Below are positions 1-8,232 of a stretch of DNA of 64,000 bases, piece by piece. The notes beneath the pieces are model-generated. The model ran no database searches. It was not told the DNA's origin and saw nothing but the letters and a program-made list of their open reading frames with translations. Source of the DNA: Bordetella parapertussis. Its GTDB lineage: Bacteria; Pseudomonadota; Gammaproteobacteria; Burkholderiales; Burkholderiaceae_B. The position numbers were made by a program, and so were the translations under genes. The stretch spans positions 1-64,000 of the forward strand of contig CAMBFI010000016.1 of assembly GCA_945865935.1 (NCBI GenBank). Reading direction: 5' to 3'. The stretch's first letter is position 1. Each line of letters opens with the position of its first letter.

Positions 1-79
1 CTACCGCTGCAATTGGGTCCCGATCAGCTTCTTGCAATATGCGAACGATCTGTTCGTCCGTAAATCGTGCTTTCTTCAT
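1..79 (-). CDS. IS3-family transposase OrfA, N-terminal fragment
   Basis: The minus strand from the ATG at 77-79 reads MKKARFTDEQIVRILQEADR and continues DPIAAV to the window edge. This is the typical start of the helix-turn-helix OrfA of IS407-type IS3 elements, which binds the element ends and is extended by frameshifting into the DDE transposase OrfB. Only 26 codons are visible. It is transcribed away from the integrase fragment. The DDE part, and whether the element is intact, cannot be judged here. Confidence 0.85.
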   Translation of the reverse strand, partial: MKKARFTDEQIVRILQEADRDPIAAV

Positions 80-148
80 CACCGCTCCTTGCCGTCAAGG
101 AGCCATTGTCTCTAATTTCGCTTGGTCTGAAAATCCCAGGGCAGGTCA
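1..148 (-). mobile_element. IS3-family insertion sequence (IS407-like), end only
   Basis: This is the 5' end of an insertion sequence whose body lies left of the window. Its minus strand reads into the start of an IS3-type OrfA. The probable terminus, TGACCTGCCC on the minus strand (139-148), begins with TG as IS3-family ends do. To its right the translation at once resembles the catalytic part of a tyrosine integrase, which fixes the junction near 148. The subgroup is judged from the OrfA N-terminus only. The target duplication cannot be seen because the other end is outside. Confidence 0.75.
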
Positions 149-552
149 ACGGAAACGAGCTGCCGTGGGTGTTTGTAAACGCACTACGTACCGGACACGT
201 TGATATAAAAAGCTTCGGTAAACAGATTGCTGATCGCCAACGTACACCGGACAAGCAAATTAAAGGGCGCACGACACTCACCGACTCGCTGCTACTCCCT
301 GAGGGGCGATGGACAGCCCACGACCTCAGGCGAACGGGAGCTACGCTGATGGCTAGGCTCGGCTTTTCAGTGGATGTCATTGACGAGTGCCTGAACCACA
401 AGATGCAGAGCAAAATGGCACGGGTATATATCCACGATCGCCGTGAACAAGAACAAGCCCGAGCGTTCGATGCACTTGGCAACAGGCTTGCCGAGATCAG
501 GACTGAGGATAGTAGCCAGAATAATGTTGTTCAGTTAAGGGGTGCAGCATGA
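149..552 (+). pseudogene. Phage-type tyrosine integrase, 3' fragment cut by an IS
   Basis: The fragment encodes the C-terminal catalytic part of a site-specific tyrosine recombinase. Visible are the HxxR box (HDLRRTGATLM), the following LNH, and a likely catalytic tyrosine in RVYIHDRR. The N-terminal core-binding domain and the first catalytic arginine are missing because the IS joins at about 148. A reading frame stays open across the junction from 67, but its first 27 codons are IS-derived. The protein cannot be an active integrase as it stands, so the element is probably fixed. The stop codon overlaps the next gene (ATGA). Confidence 0.8.
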
Positions 553-1100
553 GTGATTCTCGGGCAAATAAATGGACTGACCCTCAAGACGTTGAGATCA
601 CTGACGCACGCCATAAAACCTTTATAGATAGTGAAGTCGCGGGCGAAACAGCGGAAGATCAAGACGCAGCGCTACTCGCAGCAATTGAGCAATGGTGGCT
701 TCAAGAAAAGGGGCTAACAGACGCACCACCTAGCGAGCAACAAGACGCTTTGGCACAGATGCGTACAGGACTACAAACTCTAGAATCTGATAACCCAGAT
801 CAACAAATACCGCTAAAGATGCTCAAAAAGCTAATTACGGAACAGTACGGGGCTAGCGCGCACCTTGCCGAGGCAAACATTAAGTATCGGGATGAAATAC
901 GCCAAGACAATAAAGACAAGCTAGGTGCAGCGGGGCGTGACACCCGTAGTCGAAATACGTCGACTCGTAAGAGTGCAATTATTGAAGACTATCTGAAAAT
1001 TAAATCGCAGTTCACAAAAAAAGATCAGGCTTATCCCTACTACGCTGAGTTATACGACATCGGCCGGACCACCGTTCGTGATTATTTAACTGGCGTATAA
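549..1100 (+). CDS. Unknown protein of the integrative element
   Basis: A hydrophilic, acidic 183-residue protein of unknown function. It starts at an ATG with a good site (AAGGGG, 6 nt before) and overlaps the integrase stop by 4 nt, so it was translated with the integrase. The C-terminal 25 residues (YYAELYDIGRTTVRDYLTG) read like a small helix-turn-helix, and a DNA-binding or excision role is possible but unproven. The middle is rich in Gln, Asp and Lys. No catalytic motif, signal peptide or membrane segment is visible. Unknown genes directly after integrases are common in satellite-type elements. Confidence 0.7.
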   Translation: MSDSRANKWTDPQDVEITDARHKTFIDSEVAGETAEDQDAALLAAIEQWWLQEKGLTDAPPSEQQDALAQMRTGLQTLESDNPDQQIPLKMLKKLITEQYGASAHLAEANIKYRDEIRQDNKDKLGAAGRDTRSRNTSTRKSAIIEDYLKIKSQFTKKDQAYPYYAELYDIGRTTVRDYLTGV

Positions 1101-1174
1101 ACAACGGTTTTAATGACTATTTTTTCGGGGTGTACGCCAACCCGAAATTAACTTGCTCGACCCACTTGAGGGTT

Positions 1175-1184
1175 GCTAATTAGC
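1175..1184. promoter_or_regulatory. Short palindrome before the AlpA-like gene
   Basis: GCTAATTAGC is a perfect 10-bp palindrome 32 bp before the start of the AlpA-like gene. The half-site TGCTAAT recurs at 1218-1224. An operator for the regulator is possible, but short AT-rich palindromes arise easily by chance. Confidence 0.2.
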
Positions 1185-1216
1185 ATTGACTCGTTACTTA
1201 CCGCGAGGACTTATAA

Positions 1217-1456
1217 ATGCTAATGCCTACTCAGACAGTCGATCCAACGACTGAAAAAACATCTGGAATCGACCCCATCATTAGTGTGCGCGAATTCATG
1301 CGTATCACAGACCTTAGCCGCGCCACGGTGTATAGGATGTTTGCACTGGGACTACTCGAACGCCCCGTTCGAATTTCTCAACGAAGGGTCGGCTTACGAT
1401 TAAGTACAACTCAATCTTTTTTAGATTCACGCCCAGTCGCCAGGGGTGAAAAATGA
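1217..1456 (+). CDS. AlpA-like helix-turn-helix regulator
   Basis: A 79-residue protein with an N-terminal tail and a winged-helix/MerR-like reading head: SVREFMRITDLSRATVYRMF followed by a basic stretch and a short wing (RISQRRVGLRLSTTQSFLDS). This matches AlpA/excisionase-type regulators of P4-like elements, which act as excision factor or activate the element's genes. The ATG at 1217 has GAGGA 7 nt before it; a second ATG at 1223 is less well placed. The gene overlaps the next by ATGA. The family assignment rests on HTH pattern, size and context. Confidence 0.75.
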   Translation: MLMPTQTVDPTTEKTSGIDPIISVREFMRITDLSRATVYRMFALGLLERPVRISQRRVGLRLSTTQSFLDSRPVARGEK

Positions 1457-1932
1457 GCAGCTTACCTACATTTGATGTATTACCGCTTTGGCAACAACAC
1501 ATAGCAAGTGCAGCTAAAAGTTTGCAACAGTCGGCAGGATTAAAGCCAAACTCATATGGCAAGTTCAGTGCTATCTCTGTCAGAGCACTACGCCCCTACC
1601 TGCCCTACGTGATACACATCACACCGACAGCTGGTGTCCACATCCTAGTAAATCGCGACTATAAGCCGCTGGGACTAGACATATGCAATTGGGTTGACTA
1701 TGGACTTTACCCACAGGTGCACGTCACTGAAACTGAACTGAAATTAATAATTCCGTCATTTTTTTATCACCAAAAATGTTCTGGAATCGAAGGGACGTTC
1801 TTCAATGATGGATGCACACCTTGGTCGTCAAAGCTCAATGCACAAAAACTATTCACTAGGTTAATTGAATTGTTGGCAGTTCAGCATAGCGTTACTGCCA
1901 AAGAAATTATGGAGGCCTATGGACTTAATTAA
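1453..1932 (+). CDS. Unknown protein between AlpA and primase
   Basis: A 159-residue protein starting at an ATG preceded by GGGG (6 nt), overlapping the AlpA-like gene by 4 nt. I recognise no family. It has aromatic-rich stretches (WVDYGLYPQVHV; LIIPSFFYHQKCSG), no signal peptide and no clear membrane span. The C-terminus (LLAVQHSVTAKEIMEAYGL) could be a short helical DNA-binding or dimer element. Its place between regulator and primase suggests a role in control or start of element replication, but that is inference from position only. Confidence 0.65.
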   Translation: MSSLPTFDVLPLWQQHIASAAKSLQQSAGLKPNSYGKFSAISVRALRPYLPYVIHITPTAGVHILVNRDYKPLGLDICNWVDYGLYPQVHVTETELKLIIPSFFYHQKCSGIEGTFFNDGCTPWSSKLNAQKLFTRLIELLAVQHSVTAKEIMEAYGLN

Positions 1933-1942
1933 CGGCATCGCA

Positions 1943-1970
1943 CAAAAGAAAACCGCCCTTGCAGGGGCGG
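1943..1970 (-). terminator. Hairpin with terminator geometry on the minus strand
   Basis: CCGCCC (1953-1958) and GGGCGG (1965-1970) form a 6-bp GC stem with a 6-nt loop. Read on the minus strand, the stem is followed by TTTTCTTTT, so it would stop antisense transcripts coming from the primase gene. On the plus strand no T-tract follows; there it is a hairpin in the leader of the primase mRNA, 30 nt before its start codon. Confidence 0.5.
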
Positions 1971-2000
1971 CTCACAACTCAACATCATCGAAGGCATTAT

Positions 2001-4757
2001 ATGAAAAACTCAATCAATGGTCAATCTTTGACCAGCACGACAATCCACATTTCATTCGGCAAGAACAAGTTCGATAATAACCCTCAACAAATTGAACTAA
2101 GCGATTTCAGATCATTTGTTAAGTTCTGTTGGGATAACCGATCCGATTCCAAACACAAAACTTACATCTGCTCACCTATGGATCTAGGCACACACGACAG
2201 CCCCGCAAAATACTCAGGTGAAAACCACTGGCGACTTAAGTCACATGCCCTGCCCCGCCGCTTCCTTGCACTCGACCTTGATTCATTCAGTCAACCGACA
2301 GTATGGGTATGGTTACGACAATGGTTACGAGATCAACATCTGAACTGCTTCTGGTACACCACATCGAGCAGCACGTTAGCCGCACCCCGTGCGCGGGTTT
2401 TAATCGAGCTGAGTCGGGCAATCGACGTAACTGAGGGCAAAGTTGTAGGCATTGCATTTCAAGCCCGCATAGAGGCCGCCATGCAATCCGCATTGGGTGG
2501 TAGCGCCATTATTCAATTCGATCAAAGTGTGTACGAACTGGCTCAACCCATTTACCTCCCAGTTGAAAACGCAATTACGAAAAAAGACCTGCAAGAGGAT
2601 GATATTAACGAGGTGTACGACGAAAGATTATTAAACGTAGACGCACTATTGGCCCACGCACCAGCGATTAAAAAGTCTGTCAGTCAACCAACAGTGCGAG
2701 GGGTGTGGCAACAAAAGTCGATTGAAGATCAACAACTGCTCATCTTGCAATTCAAGACACAACTACGCGCTTGGGCAAAATCTGGTTCTGAGGGCTCTTT
2801 TCAATCGGCAGATGCAATAGCTGCGCACACTGAGTTGGTTGGAATCGGTGCGCAGTGGCACTGGTGCTGGCGGTTTGATGATGACAGTCGTGACGCGTTG
2901 ATAGCAGAACTTACGAAGGATGATGTATCAACACTTGAGCGTATCAAGTGGCTGGGTATTGTGGCGCTGAGCGCGAGATTTGCACCTGCGGGTAGTGCTG
3001 ACGCCCAAACGATCAAAGCAAGTATCAGGGCATGGTCAGAACATCATGAGTGTTGGGATTTGGATTGGGATCATTCAGAAGCCGAGTTTGAATCGGTTTG
3101 GTCTGAGGGCGAATACGGAACACATGGCGAAAACTATCCGATCAAACGTCTCATGTACCTGCGCGGGCAAGATGCTGCGATGCCGAAACTAGTACTGGCT
3201 AATGGTGAGGTCATAGATGTATTAAGCAAGACAAGTCCAACCACCGCACTTACAGCATTTGATTTTTCGACTATTTCACAAGGCTTAGGCAATTTGTTTG
3301 GCACAACCACGAACAACGACATGGCGACTCAACAGCCGCAGGGTGAACTCTTTGCCGAACACGCATTGCCTCAGTTTGAGATCGTTGACGGTGACGGTGC
3401 GAACCTGCAACAGGCGGGATCGCGGGGTGACGTACTTTACGGAAGAATATTTGCGTCGCAAACGCGAGATAAATTTGTCTACGTGCAAACAGACGGGGTA
3501 TGGCTTCACTGGTCGGACGCACAAGGCCGATGGGCACTGTGCTCCAAAAACGAGCACGTTGAAGCTGCTAAAAAAGTTGCAGTCGCTTTATTGCTTAATG
3601 CAGCGCGTGAGTTCAAAGGCGACACCAAGCGCATCACGGAAATTGCCAAGCTACAAGACGTGTACAAGCTGAATTCCATGTTAACGATGGCGCAGTCCGA
3701 GCCGGGCATGGTAATTAGTTCTATGGTTGTATTTGATGCCGATCCGTATTTGCTGGGTATGCGCAACGGGGTAATTGATCTAAAGACTGGCAAGCTTATA
3801 GAGGCCCGGCCGAGTCACCTTATATCAAAGCAATGTAGCGTCGAGTTCGATCCCAGTGCGACCTGCCCATTGTGGCAAAAATTTATAGCTGAATGCTGCC
3901 TTGGCGATCTGGATTTACTGGATTACTTGCAACGTTCAATGGGATACACGCTTACCGGCGATGTCGGCGAAGAACTAATGCACTTCTGGTACGGGGGCGG
4001 GCGAAACGGCAAGTCAGTGGCAATTAACATTTTTAGCCGCATCATGGGGGACTACGTAAAAGTAGCAAGTCCTGACCTGCTAGTCTCAATAGGAAAGAGC
4101 AAAGAAACTATGTACGCTTCGCTACGTGGGGCTCGCCTAGTAATGCTCAACGAGACAAAAATAGGGCAGCGATTTGATGATAGTGCCGTCAAACAACTGG
4201 TGGGGCGCGAGCAAATTGAAGCGCGAGAGTTGTACGGCAAGTCATTCTCCTACATGCCGACATTTAAGTTATTTCTCAGGGGCAATCATAAACCGATCAT
4301 TCATGACACGTCCGACGGAATGTGGCGCAAATTGCGACTCGTGCCTTTTAATAACTCAGTGCCCGAAGACATGGCGGACCCACACCTAGAAGAAAAACTA
4401 TGGCAAGAGCGATCTGGCATTTTTAACTGGATGCTCGAAGGGGTAATGAAATATCGCATAAAGCGTTTGACGCCGCCCAAGGCAGTCATTGACGCAGGCA
4501 AAGACTATCGACAAGACTCAGATTTGCTAAACGAATGGCTCGAGGATAAAACCATCAGGGGTGATTACACGTCAACAGGCGATGCGTACCGGAACTATAA
4601 GTGGTGGGCGGAAGAGCAAGGCCTACGACCAATGAGCAACAAAATGCTAACCATGCGTTTGCAAGACCATGGCATTAAAAGTGACAAGGTAAACCGTGTG
4701 CGATGTTATATCGGCATAAAGCTGGTGAATGAGCCGCTTGTGGTCATGACGGGCTAG
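2001..4757 (+). CDS. Primase/SF3 helicase replication protein (P4-type)
   Basis: A 918-residue replication protein of a satellite- or plasmid-like element. The N-terminal part resembles archaeo-eukaryotic-type primases of mobile elements: a DxD pair in FLALDLDS near residue 93, then YTTSSST and PRARVLIELSR. The C-terminal part is a D5_N region followed by a superfamily 3 helicase with a Walker A loop GGGRNGKS at about residues 664-671 and the downstream box LFLRGNHKPII. Such proteins prime and unwind at the element's own origin. The ATG at 2001 has AAGG 6 nt before it; an upstream TTG at 1959 lies inside a hairpin and is unlikely. Repeats that look like an origin follow the stop codon. Confidence 0.9.
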   Translation: MKNSINGQSLTSTTIHISFGKNKFDNNPQQIELSDFRSFVKFCWDNRSDSKHKTYICSPMDLGTHDSPAKYSGENHWRLKSHALPRRFLALDLDSFSQPTVWVWLRQWLRDQHLNCFWYTTSSSTLAAPRARVLIELSRAIDVTEGKVVGIAFQARIEAAMQSALGGSAIIQFDQSVYELAQPIYLPVENAITKKDLQEDDINEVYDERLLNVDALLAHAPAIKKSVSQPTVRGVWQQKSIEDQQLLILQFKTQLRAWAKSGSEGSFQSADAIAAHTELVGIGAQWHWCWRFDDDSRDALIAELTKDDVSTLERIKWLGIVALSARFAPAGSADAQTIKASIRAWSEHHECWDLDWDHSEAEFESVWSEGEYGTHGENYPIKRLMYLRGQDAAMPKLVLANGEVIDVLSKTSPTTALTAFDFSTISQGLGNLFGTTTNNDMATQQPQGELFAEHALPQFEIVDGDGANLQQAGSRGDVLYGRIFASQTRDKFVYVQTDGVWLHWSDAQGRWALCSKNEHVEAAKKVAVALLLNAAREFKGDTKRITEIAKLQDVYKLNSMLTMAQSEPGMVISSMVVFDADPYLLGMRNGVIDLKTGKLIEARPSHLISKQCSVEFDPSATCPLWQKFIAECCLGDLDLLDYLQRSMGYTLTGDVGEELMHFWYGGGRNGKSVAINIFSRIMGDYVKVASPDLLVSIGKSKETMYASLRGARLVMLNETKIGQRFDDSAVKQLVGREQIEARELYGKSFSYMPTFKLFLRGNHKPIIHDTSDGMWRKLRLVPFNNSVPEDMADPHLEEKLWQERSGIFNWMLEGVMKYRIKRLTPPKAVIDAGKDYRQDSDLLNEWLEDKTIRGDYTSTGDAYRNYKWWAEEQGLRPMSNKMLTMRLQDHGIKSDKVNRVRCYIGIKLVNEPLVVMTG

Positions 4758-4764
4758 TGATTCG

Positions 4765-4867
4765 GGGACAGATGTGACAGATGTTGGGTCTTTTTCCGTA
4801 ACTTTCTCTTTAATTTTTTCTATGCGAGACTTATTGAAAAAAGGGTTACATCTGTCACATCTGTCCC
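4765..4867. repeat. 20-bp perfect inverted repeat after the primase
   Basis: GGGACAGATGTGACAGATGT at 4765-4784 is repeated in perfect inverted form at 4848-4867, with 63 bp between. Each arm contains the 9-mer ACAGATGTG in near-tandem (ACAGATGTG then ACAGATGT). It begins 7 bp after the primase stop. The spacer is too long for a compact terminator, and no T-tract follows either arm directly (the left arm is followed by TGGGTCTTTTTC). A recognition site for the element's primase/helicase is a reasonable reading. Confidence 0.8.
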
Positions 4868-4932
4868 ACCACTGCAATCACCATGCCTTCATGTTTTCCT
4901 TGCGATCGGTAGACGCATTGCGCCTCGTGGTA

Positions 4933-4986
4933 ACCACAGCAACCATAAGGACCATAACGACCATAACAACCATAACAACCACAATC
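4933..4986. repeat. Six 9-bp iterons, candidate origin
   Basis: Six contiguous 9-bp units run through this stretch: ACCACAGCA, ACCATAAGG, ACCATAACG, ACCATAACA, ACCATAACA, ACCACAATC. They lie 66 bp after the right arm of the inverted repeat and 137 bp before the next gene. Iterons of this size beside a replication protein gene are typical of plasmid and satellite-phage origins. The segment 4758-5123 carries no convincing gene, so it reads as a cis-acting region. Confidence 0.7.
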
Positions 4987-5123
4987 AATATTTAGCTCAT
5001 CCGAGCAACATGCCACTACTGAACACTATCCTAACCATCCGTTGCAAGCAGAACAAGCGCATTATGGGTCCTGCGCTAAATAGAGCTAGTCAGCCCACCA
5101 CTCGCGCCCAGAAGGTGTAAAAC

Positions 5124-5474
5124 ATGACCAAGCAACACCAACCAATAAACCAGTTCCTCACGCTCGGTGGCAGGGTGCTATGCAACCAGTGTCAAGCCCA
5201 CAGCAGTCGAACCAAGATACAGTGCCGAGCGCCAGCCCTAGCTGGGAAACGCGTTTGCAGGACCCATGGCGGGCGATCTACCGGACCGAAAACACCCGAA
5301 GGTAGAGCGCGATGTGCCCAAGCCAAGACGATTCACGGCAACGACACAAGAGCTGACCGCGCCGAACACAGTAAAAAAATGGCAGAGATCCGAGCACTAG
5401 AAATGCTGGGCTTTGTGTATGGGTTTATGAGCGGCCCAAAGATACCTGGACGCAAGCCAAAGCGACGCAGCTAG
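5124..5474 (+). CDS. HGG-motif zinc-finger-like protein of phage type
   Basis: A basic 116-residue protein with a CxxC pair (VLCNQCQAH), then CRAP...CRTHGG, and the signature HGGRSTGPKTPEGRAR. This Cys/His block followed by HGG-x-STGPKTPEG is widespread in phage and element proteins of unknown function; the Cys and His residues are arranged as if to bind a metal. The ATG has AAGG 8 nt before it. The C-terminus is Lys/Arg rich (GRKPKRRS). It is the last gene of the element before the autotransporter gene, which converges on it. No function is assigned. Confidence 0.75.
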   Translation: MTKQHQPINQFLTLGGRVLCNQCQAHSSRTKIQCRAPALAGKRVCRTHGGRSTGPKTPEGRARCAQAKTIHGNDTRADRAEHSKKMAEIRALEMLGFVYGFMSGPKIPGRKPKRRS

Positions 5475-5526
5475 GTAGAAGCGGTATGCTCATCCATACA
5501 GCTACACTCAAACCCTAACTCTTCGC

Positions 5527-8232
5527 TTAAAACGCCATCCGCAATCCCACGCTGCCACCGTACAGCGACTGACCTGTTCTGGCTTCGACAGAGACTCCGG
5601 CGTAGGCATAGGCACTATCAGCCACTTTGACCGTACCGTACAAGCCTGCTTGCACAAAGGCAGAGCCTGCTGTTGCGGTGGTCACGCTACTTGAATAACC
5701 ACCGAGTGTGGTGTTCAAGCTTGGGTTAAGCAAGCCCTGCGAGTCCGCACCGATGGCGAGATTGGCGCGATAGGTATATCCCTGTTTAAGCGGGTCTTTA
5801 TTCAGCGAACCTGCTCCCACACCGATGACTGCACGGACGCCATTGGCGTTTAAGCGTGCGATATTGAGTGCTGCAGCACTGCTGCCCTCATCGTAGGCGG
5901 CTTGGCCCACGTACTGGTAAGTGAGTCGTACATAAGGAGTGATACGCACATCACTGGTCTCAAACGGACGACTCAGGCCCACGCTTACCAGCGCATCATT
6001 ACCCATCACCGCTTTGCTGCTAAAGCTGCCGGTGTAGCCCGTTGGGTCGTTACGCGACAGGTTGGTTGCACTCAAGCCCACACTTACCATGCCATCCAGC
6101 ACATAATCTTGCAGTATCGACCTCTTGCCGTAAGCGAACACCGAGCCTTGCTGAACCGTGCTGTTGCCACCTGTGGCGGTGACTGTCGTATTCGATAAAG
6201 CAAAACCACCGCCGAGCTTTAAGCCCAACTCAGAATTTGTATACGCATCCGCGCCGAGTACGACTTGGTAAAGATTATTGTTGAAGCCGTTTGTGCCGTG
6301 ATTGCTCGTGCGCTCACCGCGCTGATAGGCGATCTCGCCCCAAACTGTGCCATCCGCTACAGCCGCACTCGTCACGTTCGCTTGGTTGGGGTTGACCGCG
6401 GGATTTGTGCTCATGCTTGCGGTGGGTAGGCCCGAGGGGTTGGTTCCGCTCAGGCCGCCGGTCAACACCGCTTGATTTAAGGCAGGATTGCTCTGGCCAA
6501 GTGCCACGGGATAGTCGCTTAGGCGCGCCAACACCGATTGCTGCACGCGTTGCGTGGTTTGGGGCAAGGTGGCAACCGAGGCTGCATGAATCCCACCGGC
6601 AAGCGCTTGGGCAAAGCTCGGTAGGCTTGAGGCCGTTTGACCCGCTGCGGCGTACAGCAACGCATCTTGTCTTGCGGTCGCTGTGCCTTGACTATTCACC
6701 CCTAGCAATTGATCGAGCACACTAGCAACTTGCTTCGCATTCGTGGTGCTTGATGCAAGTGTCGTTGCGTACGAGATCGGCGTCACAGCCAGATCGATGC
6801 TGTGGCTGTTATTGACGTTATAGAACGCTACGAACTGCGTGCCGCTTGTTAACTCTGCGGGTTGTATCAGTGTCGTAAAGCGCCCGGTGATGCCACCGCC
6901 AGCAACAACCATACGAAACATGTCACCCAATGCTGGCACGTAAATACTGCTACCGTAGCCAGGTTCAGTCGACGTAAAGAGGTTTGCTAGGCGCGGCGCT
7001 AGGGTTGCACCACTGTTGATCGTGAACTGATTGTCTATGGTCAATAATGAGTAGTAGCCTGAGGCACCCACGGGTGTCGCAAGACTTGCTTGTGTCAGGC
7101 CCGCGATATCTTGCTGGTAGGTTGAGCCCGAGTTCATCACCACATTGTTCGATGCTGCTAAATAGCCTGGCGAGTTACCAGGTTTGAGCACGCCCGCGAC
7201 TGTTAGGTTGCCAGCAATCGTACCCGTACCCATGAGTGAGCCCGCCGATGCCACGTACACATCACCCGTGCCTGTGGGCGAACCGCCTGCGAGCGATAAC
7301 GTGCCGCCTGAAACCGTCGTGCCACCACTGTAGGTGTTCGCACCACTCATCACAGTCATACCCGCACCTGTGAACGTTAAACTGCCAGCACCCGAGAACA
7401 CACCCGAGAGGGTTGCAGTGCCTGAGCTTGGGTTCTGGATAGTGCTTGCGCTTGAGACGCTAAAGGCTGCGCTCGAGCTGTCGCTAGGCAAGAGTACCAG
7501 CGTGCCACCCGCTAATACCGGGCTCGCACCAAGCGAGGATAAGCCGACAGTCGCGCCGCTTGTGATGATTGTGATGGTTGCGCCACCTGAGCCAGAGGAT
7601 GACGATGACACTGGCACTGTGAGTAACTCAGATATCGCATATATTGGTTGTGCCCCACCTGCGCTGAAGTCCGACAATGTTATCCAAGTTGAATTTGTCT
7701 GCAACGATAAACCAGCGAGAACAAAAGCGGCCCCGAGTGGGTAGTTGTTGCTTCTTGTTCCGTCGCTGTTAGACCCTGTCCACGTAAGCACCGTGTTTGG
7801 AGGGTTCGTGGTTGGATCTAATCCGTTAATTGTAAGAATCCCACCATTTACAGCCGAAAAACCACTTCTCCACAGCCCATTTCCAGTGGTCAGAAGACTT
7901 CTCGCAAAGAGTCTGCCGTCCGAGAGATAAATCGGCACATTCGTCTCAACGCCACCGACGTTATCGCGAGCGTTGACGGCAGATGTGGAAACAACAGCTT
8001 TCCAATTGATTATCGAGCCTCCGAAGGTTGCACCATTGGCATTTTGTTGAACAAATGTGTTGTAGTAAATGATGTCGTTCGACGTTGCTGCGGTGACAGC
8101 TGACGTCACAACAATAAACCGGAACGTGGAGCCCTCAGCAAGGCCTGATGGCGCATTGAGTGGGGCGGCTTCTAGGAAAACCGAAAAGCCAATCGCGAAG
8201 AACATCACAACAGAAGCGGCAAAGCGTTTCAT
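5527..8232 (-). CDS. Autotransporter (type Va) with unusual passenger
   Basis: A 901-residue outer-membrane autotransporter. A signal peptide covers roughly residues 1-22. Residues ~25-210 form a domain with the run VVTSAVTAATSNDIIYYNTF and later WTGSNSDGTRSN, resembling the N-terminal domain of many PEP-CTERM exported proteins. A β-helix passenger follows with the autotransporter repeat SGANTYSGGTTVSGGTLSL near residue 300 and a second unit around GSLMGTGTIAGNLTV. From about residue 630 to the end lies the β-barrel, closing with GLRMAF (terminal Phe). The ATG at 8232 has GGA 7 nt before it; the TTG four codons upstream is less likely. Substrate and role are unknown. The gene stands alone. 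Confidence 0.9.
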   Translation of the reverse strand: MKRFAASVVMFFAIGFSVFLEAAPLNAPSGLAEGSTFRFIVVTSAVTAATSNDIIYYNTFVQQNANGATFGGSIINWKAVVSTSAVNARDNVGGVETNVPIYLSDGRLFARSLLTTGNGLWRSGFSAVNGGILTINGLDPTTNPPNTVLTWTGSNSDGTRSNNYPLGAAFVLAGLSLQTNSTWITLSDFSAGGAQPIYAISELLTVPVSSSSSGSGGATITIITSGATVGLSSLGASPVLAGGTLVLLPSDSSSAAFSVSSASTIQNPSSGTATLSGVFSGAGSLTFTGAGMTVMSGANTYSGGTTVSGGTLSLAGGSPTGTGDVYVASAGSLMGTGTIAGNLTVAGVLKPGNSPGYLAASNNVVMNSGSTYQQDIAGLTQASLATPVGASGYYSLLTIDNQFTINSGATLAPRLANLFTSTEPGYGSSIYVPALGDMFRMVVAGGGITGRFTTLIQPAELTSGTQFVAFYNVNNSHSIDLAVTPISYATTLASSTTNAKQVASVLDQLLGVNSQGTATARQDALLYAAAGQTASSLPSFAQALAGGIHAASVATLPQTTQRVQQSVLARLSDYPVALGQSNPALNQAVLTGGLSGTNPSGLPTASMSTNPAVNPNQANVTSAAVADGTVWGEIAYQRGERTSNHGTNGFNNNLYQVVLGADAYTNSELGLKLGGGFALSNTTVTATGGNSTVQQGSVFAYGKRSILQDYVLDGMVSVGLSATNLSRNDPTGYTGSFSSKAVMGNDALVSVGLSRPFETSDVRITPYVRLTYQYVGQAAYDEGSSAAALNIARLNANGVRAVIGVGAGSLNKDPLKQGYTYRANLAIGADSQGLLNPSLNTTLGGYSSSVTTATAGSAFVQAGLYGTVKVADSAYAYAGVSVEARTGQSLYGGSVGLRMAF

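Noticed and set aside
4774-4995. 73-codon frame through the iterons
   Set aside because: Its Thr/Ile-rich end is the direct product of the 9-bp repeats, and there is no start signal.
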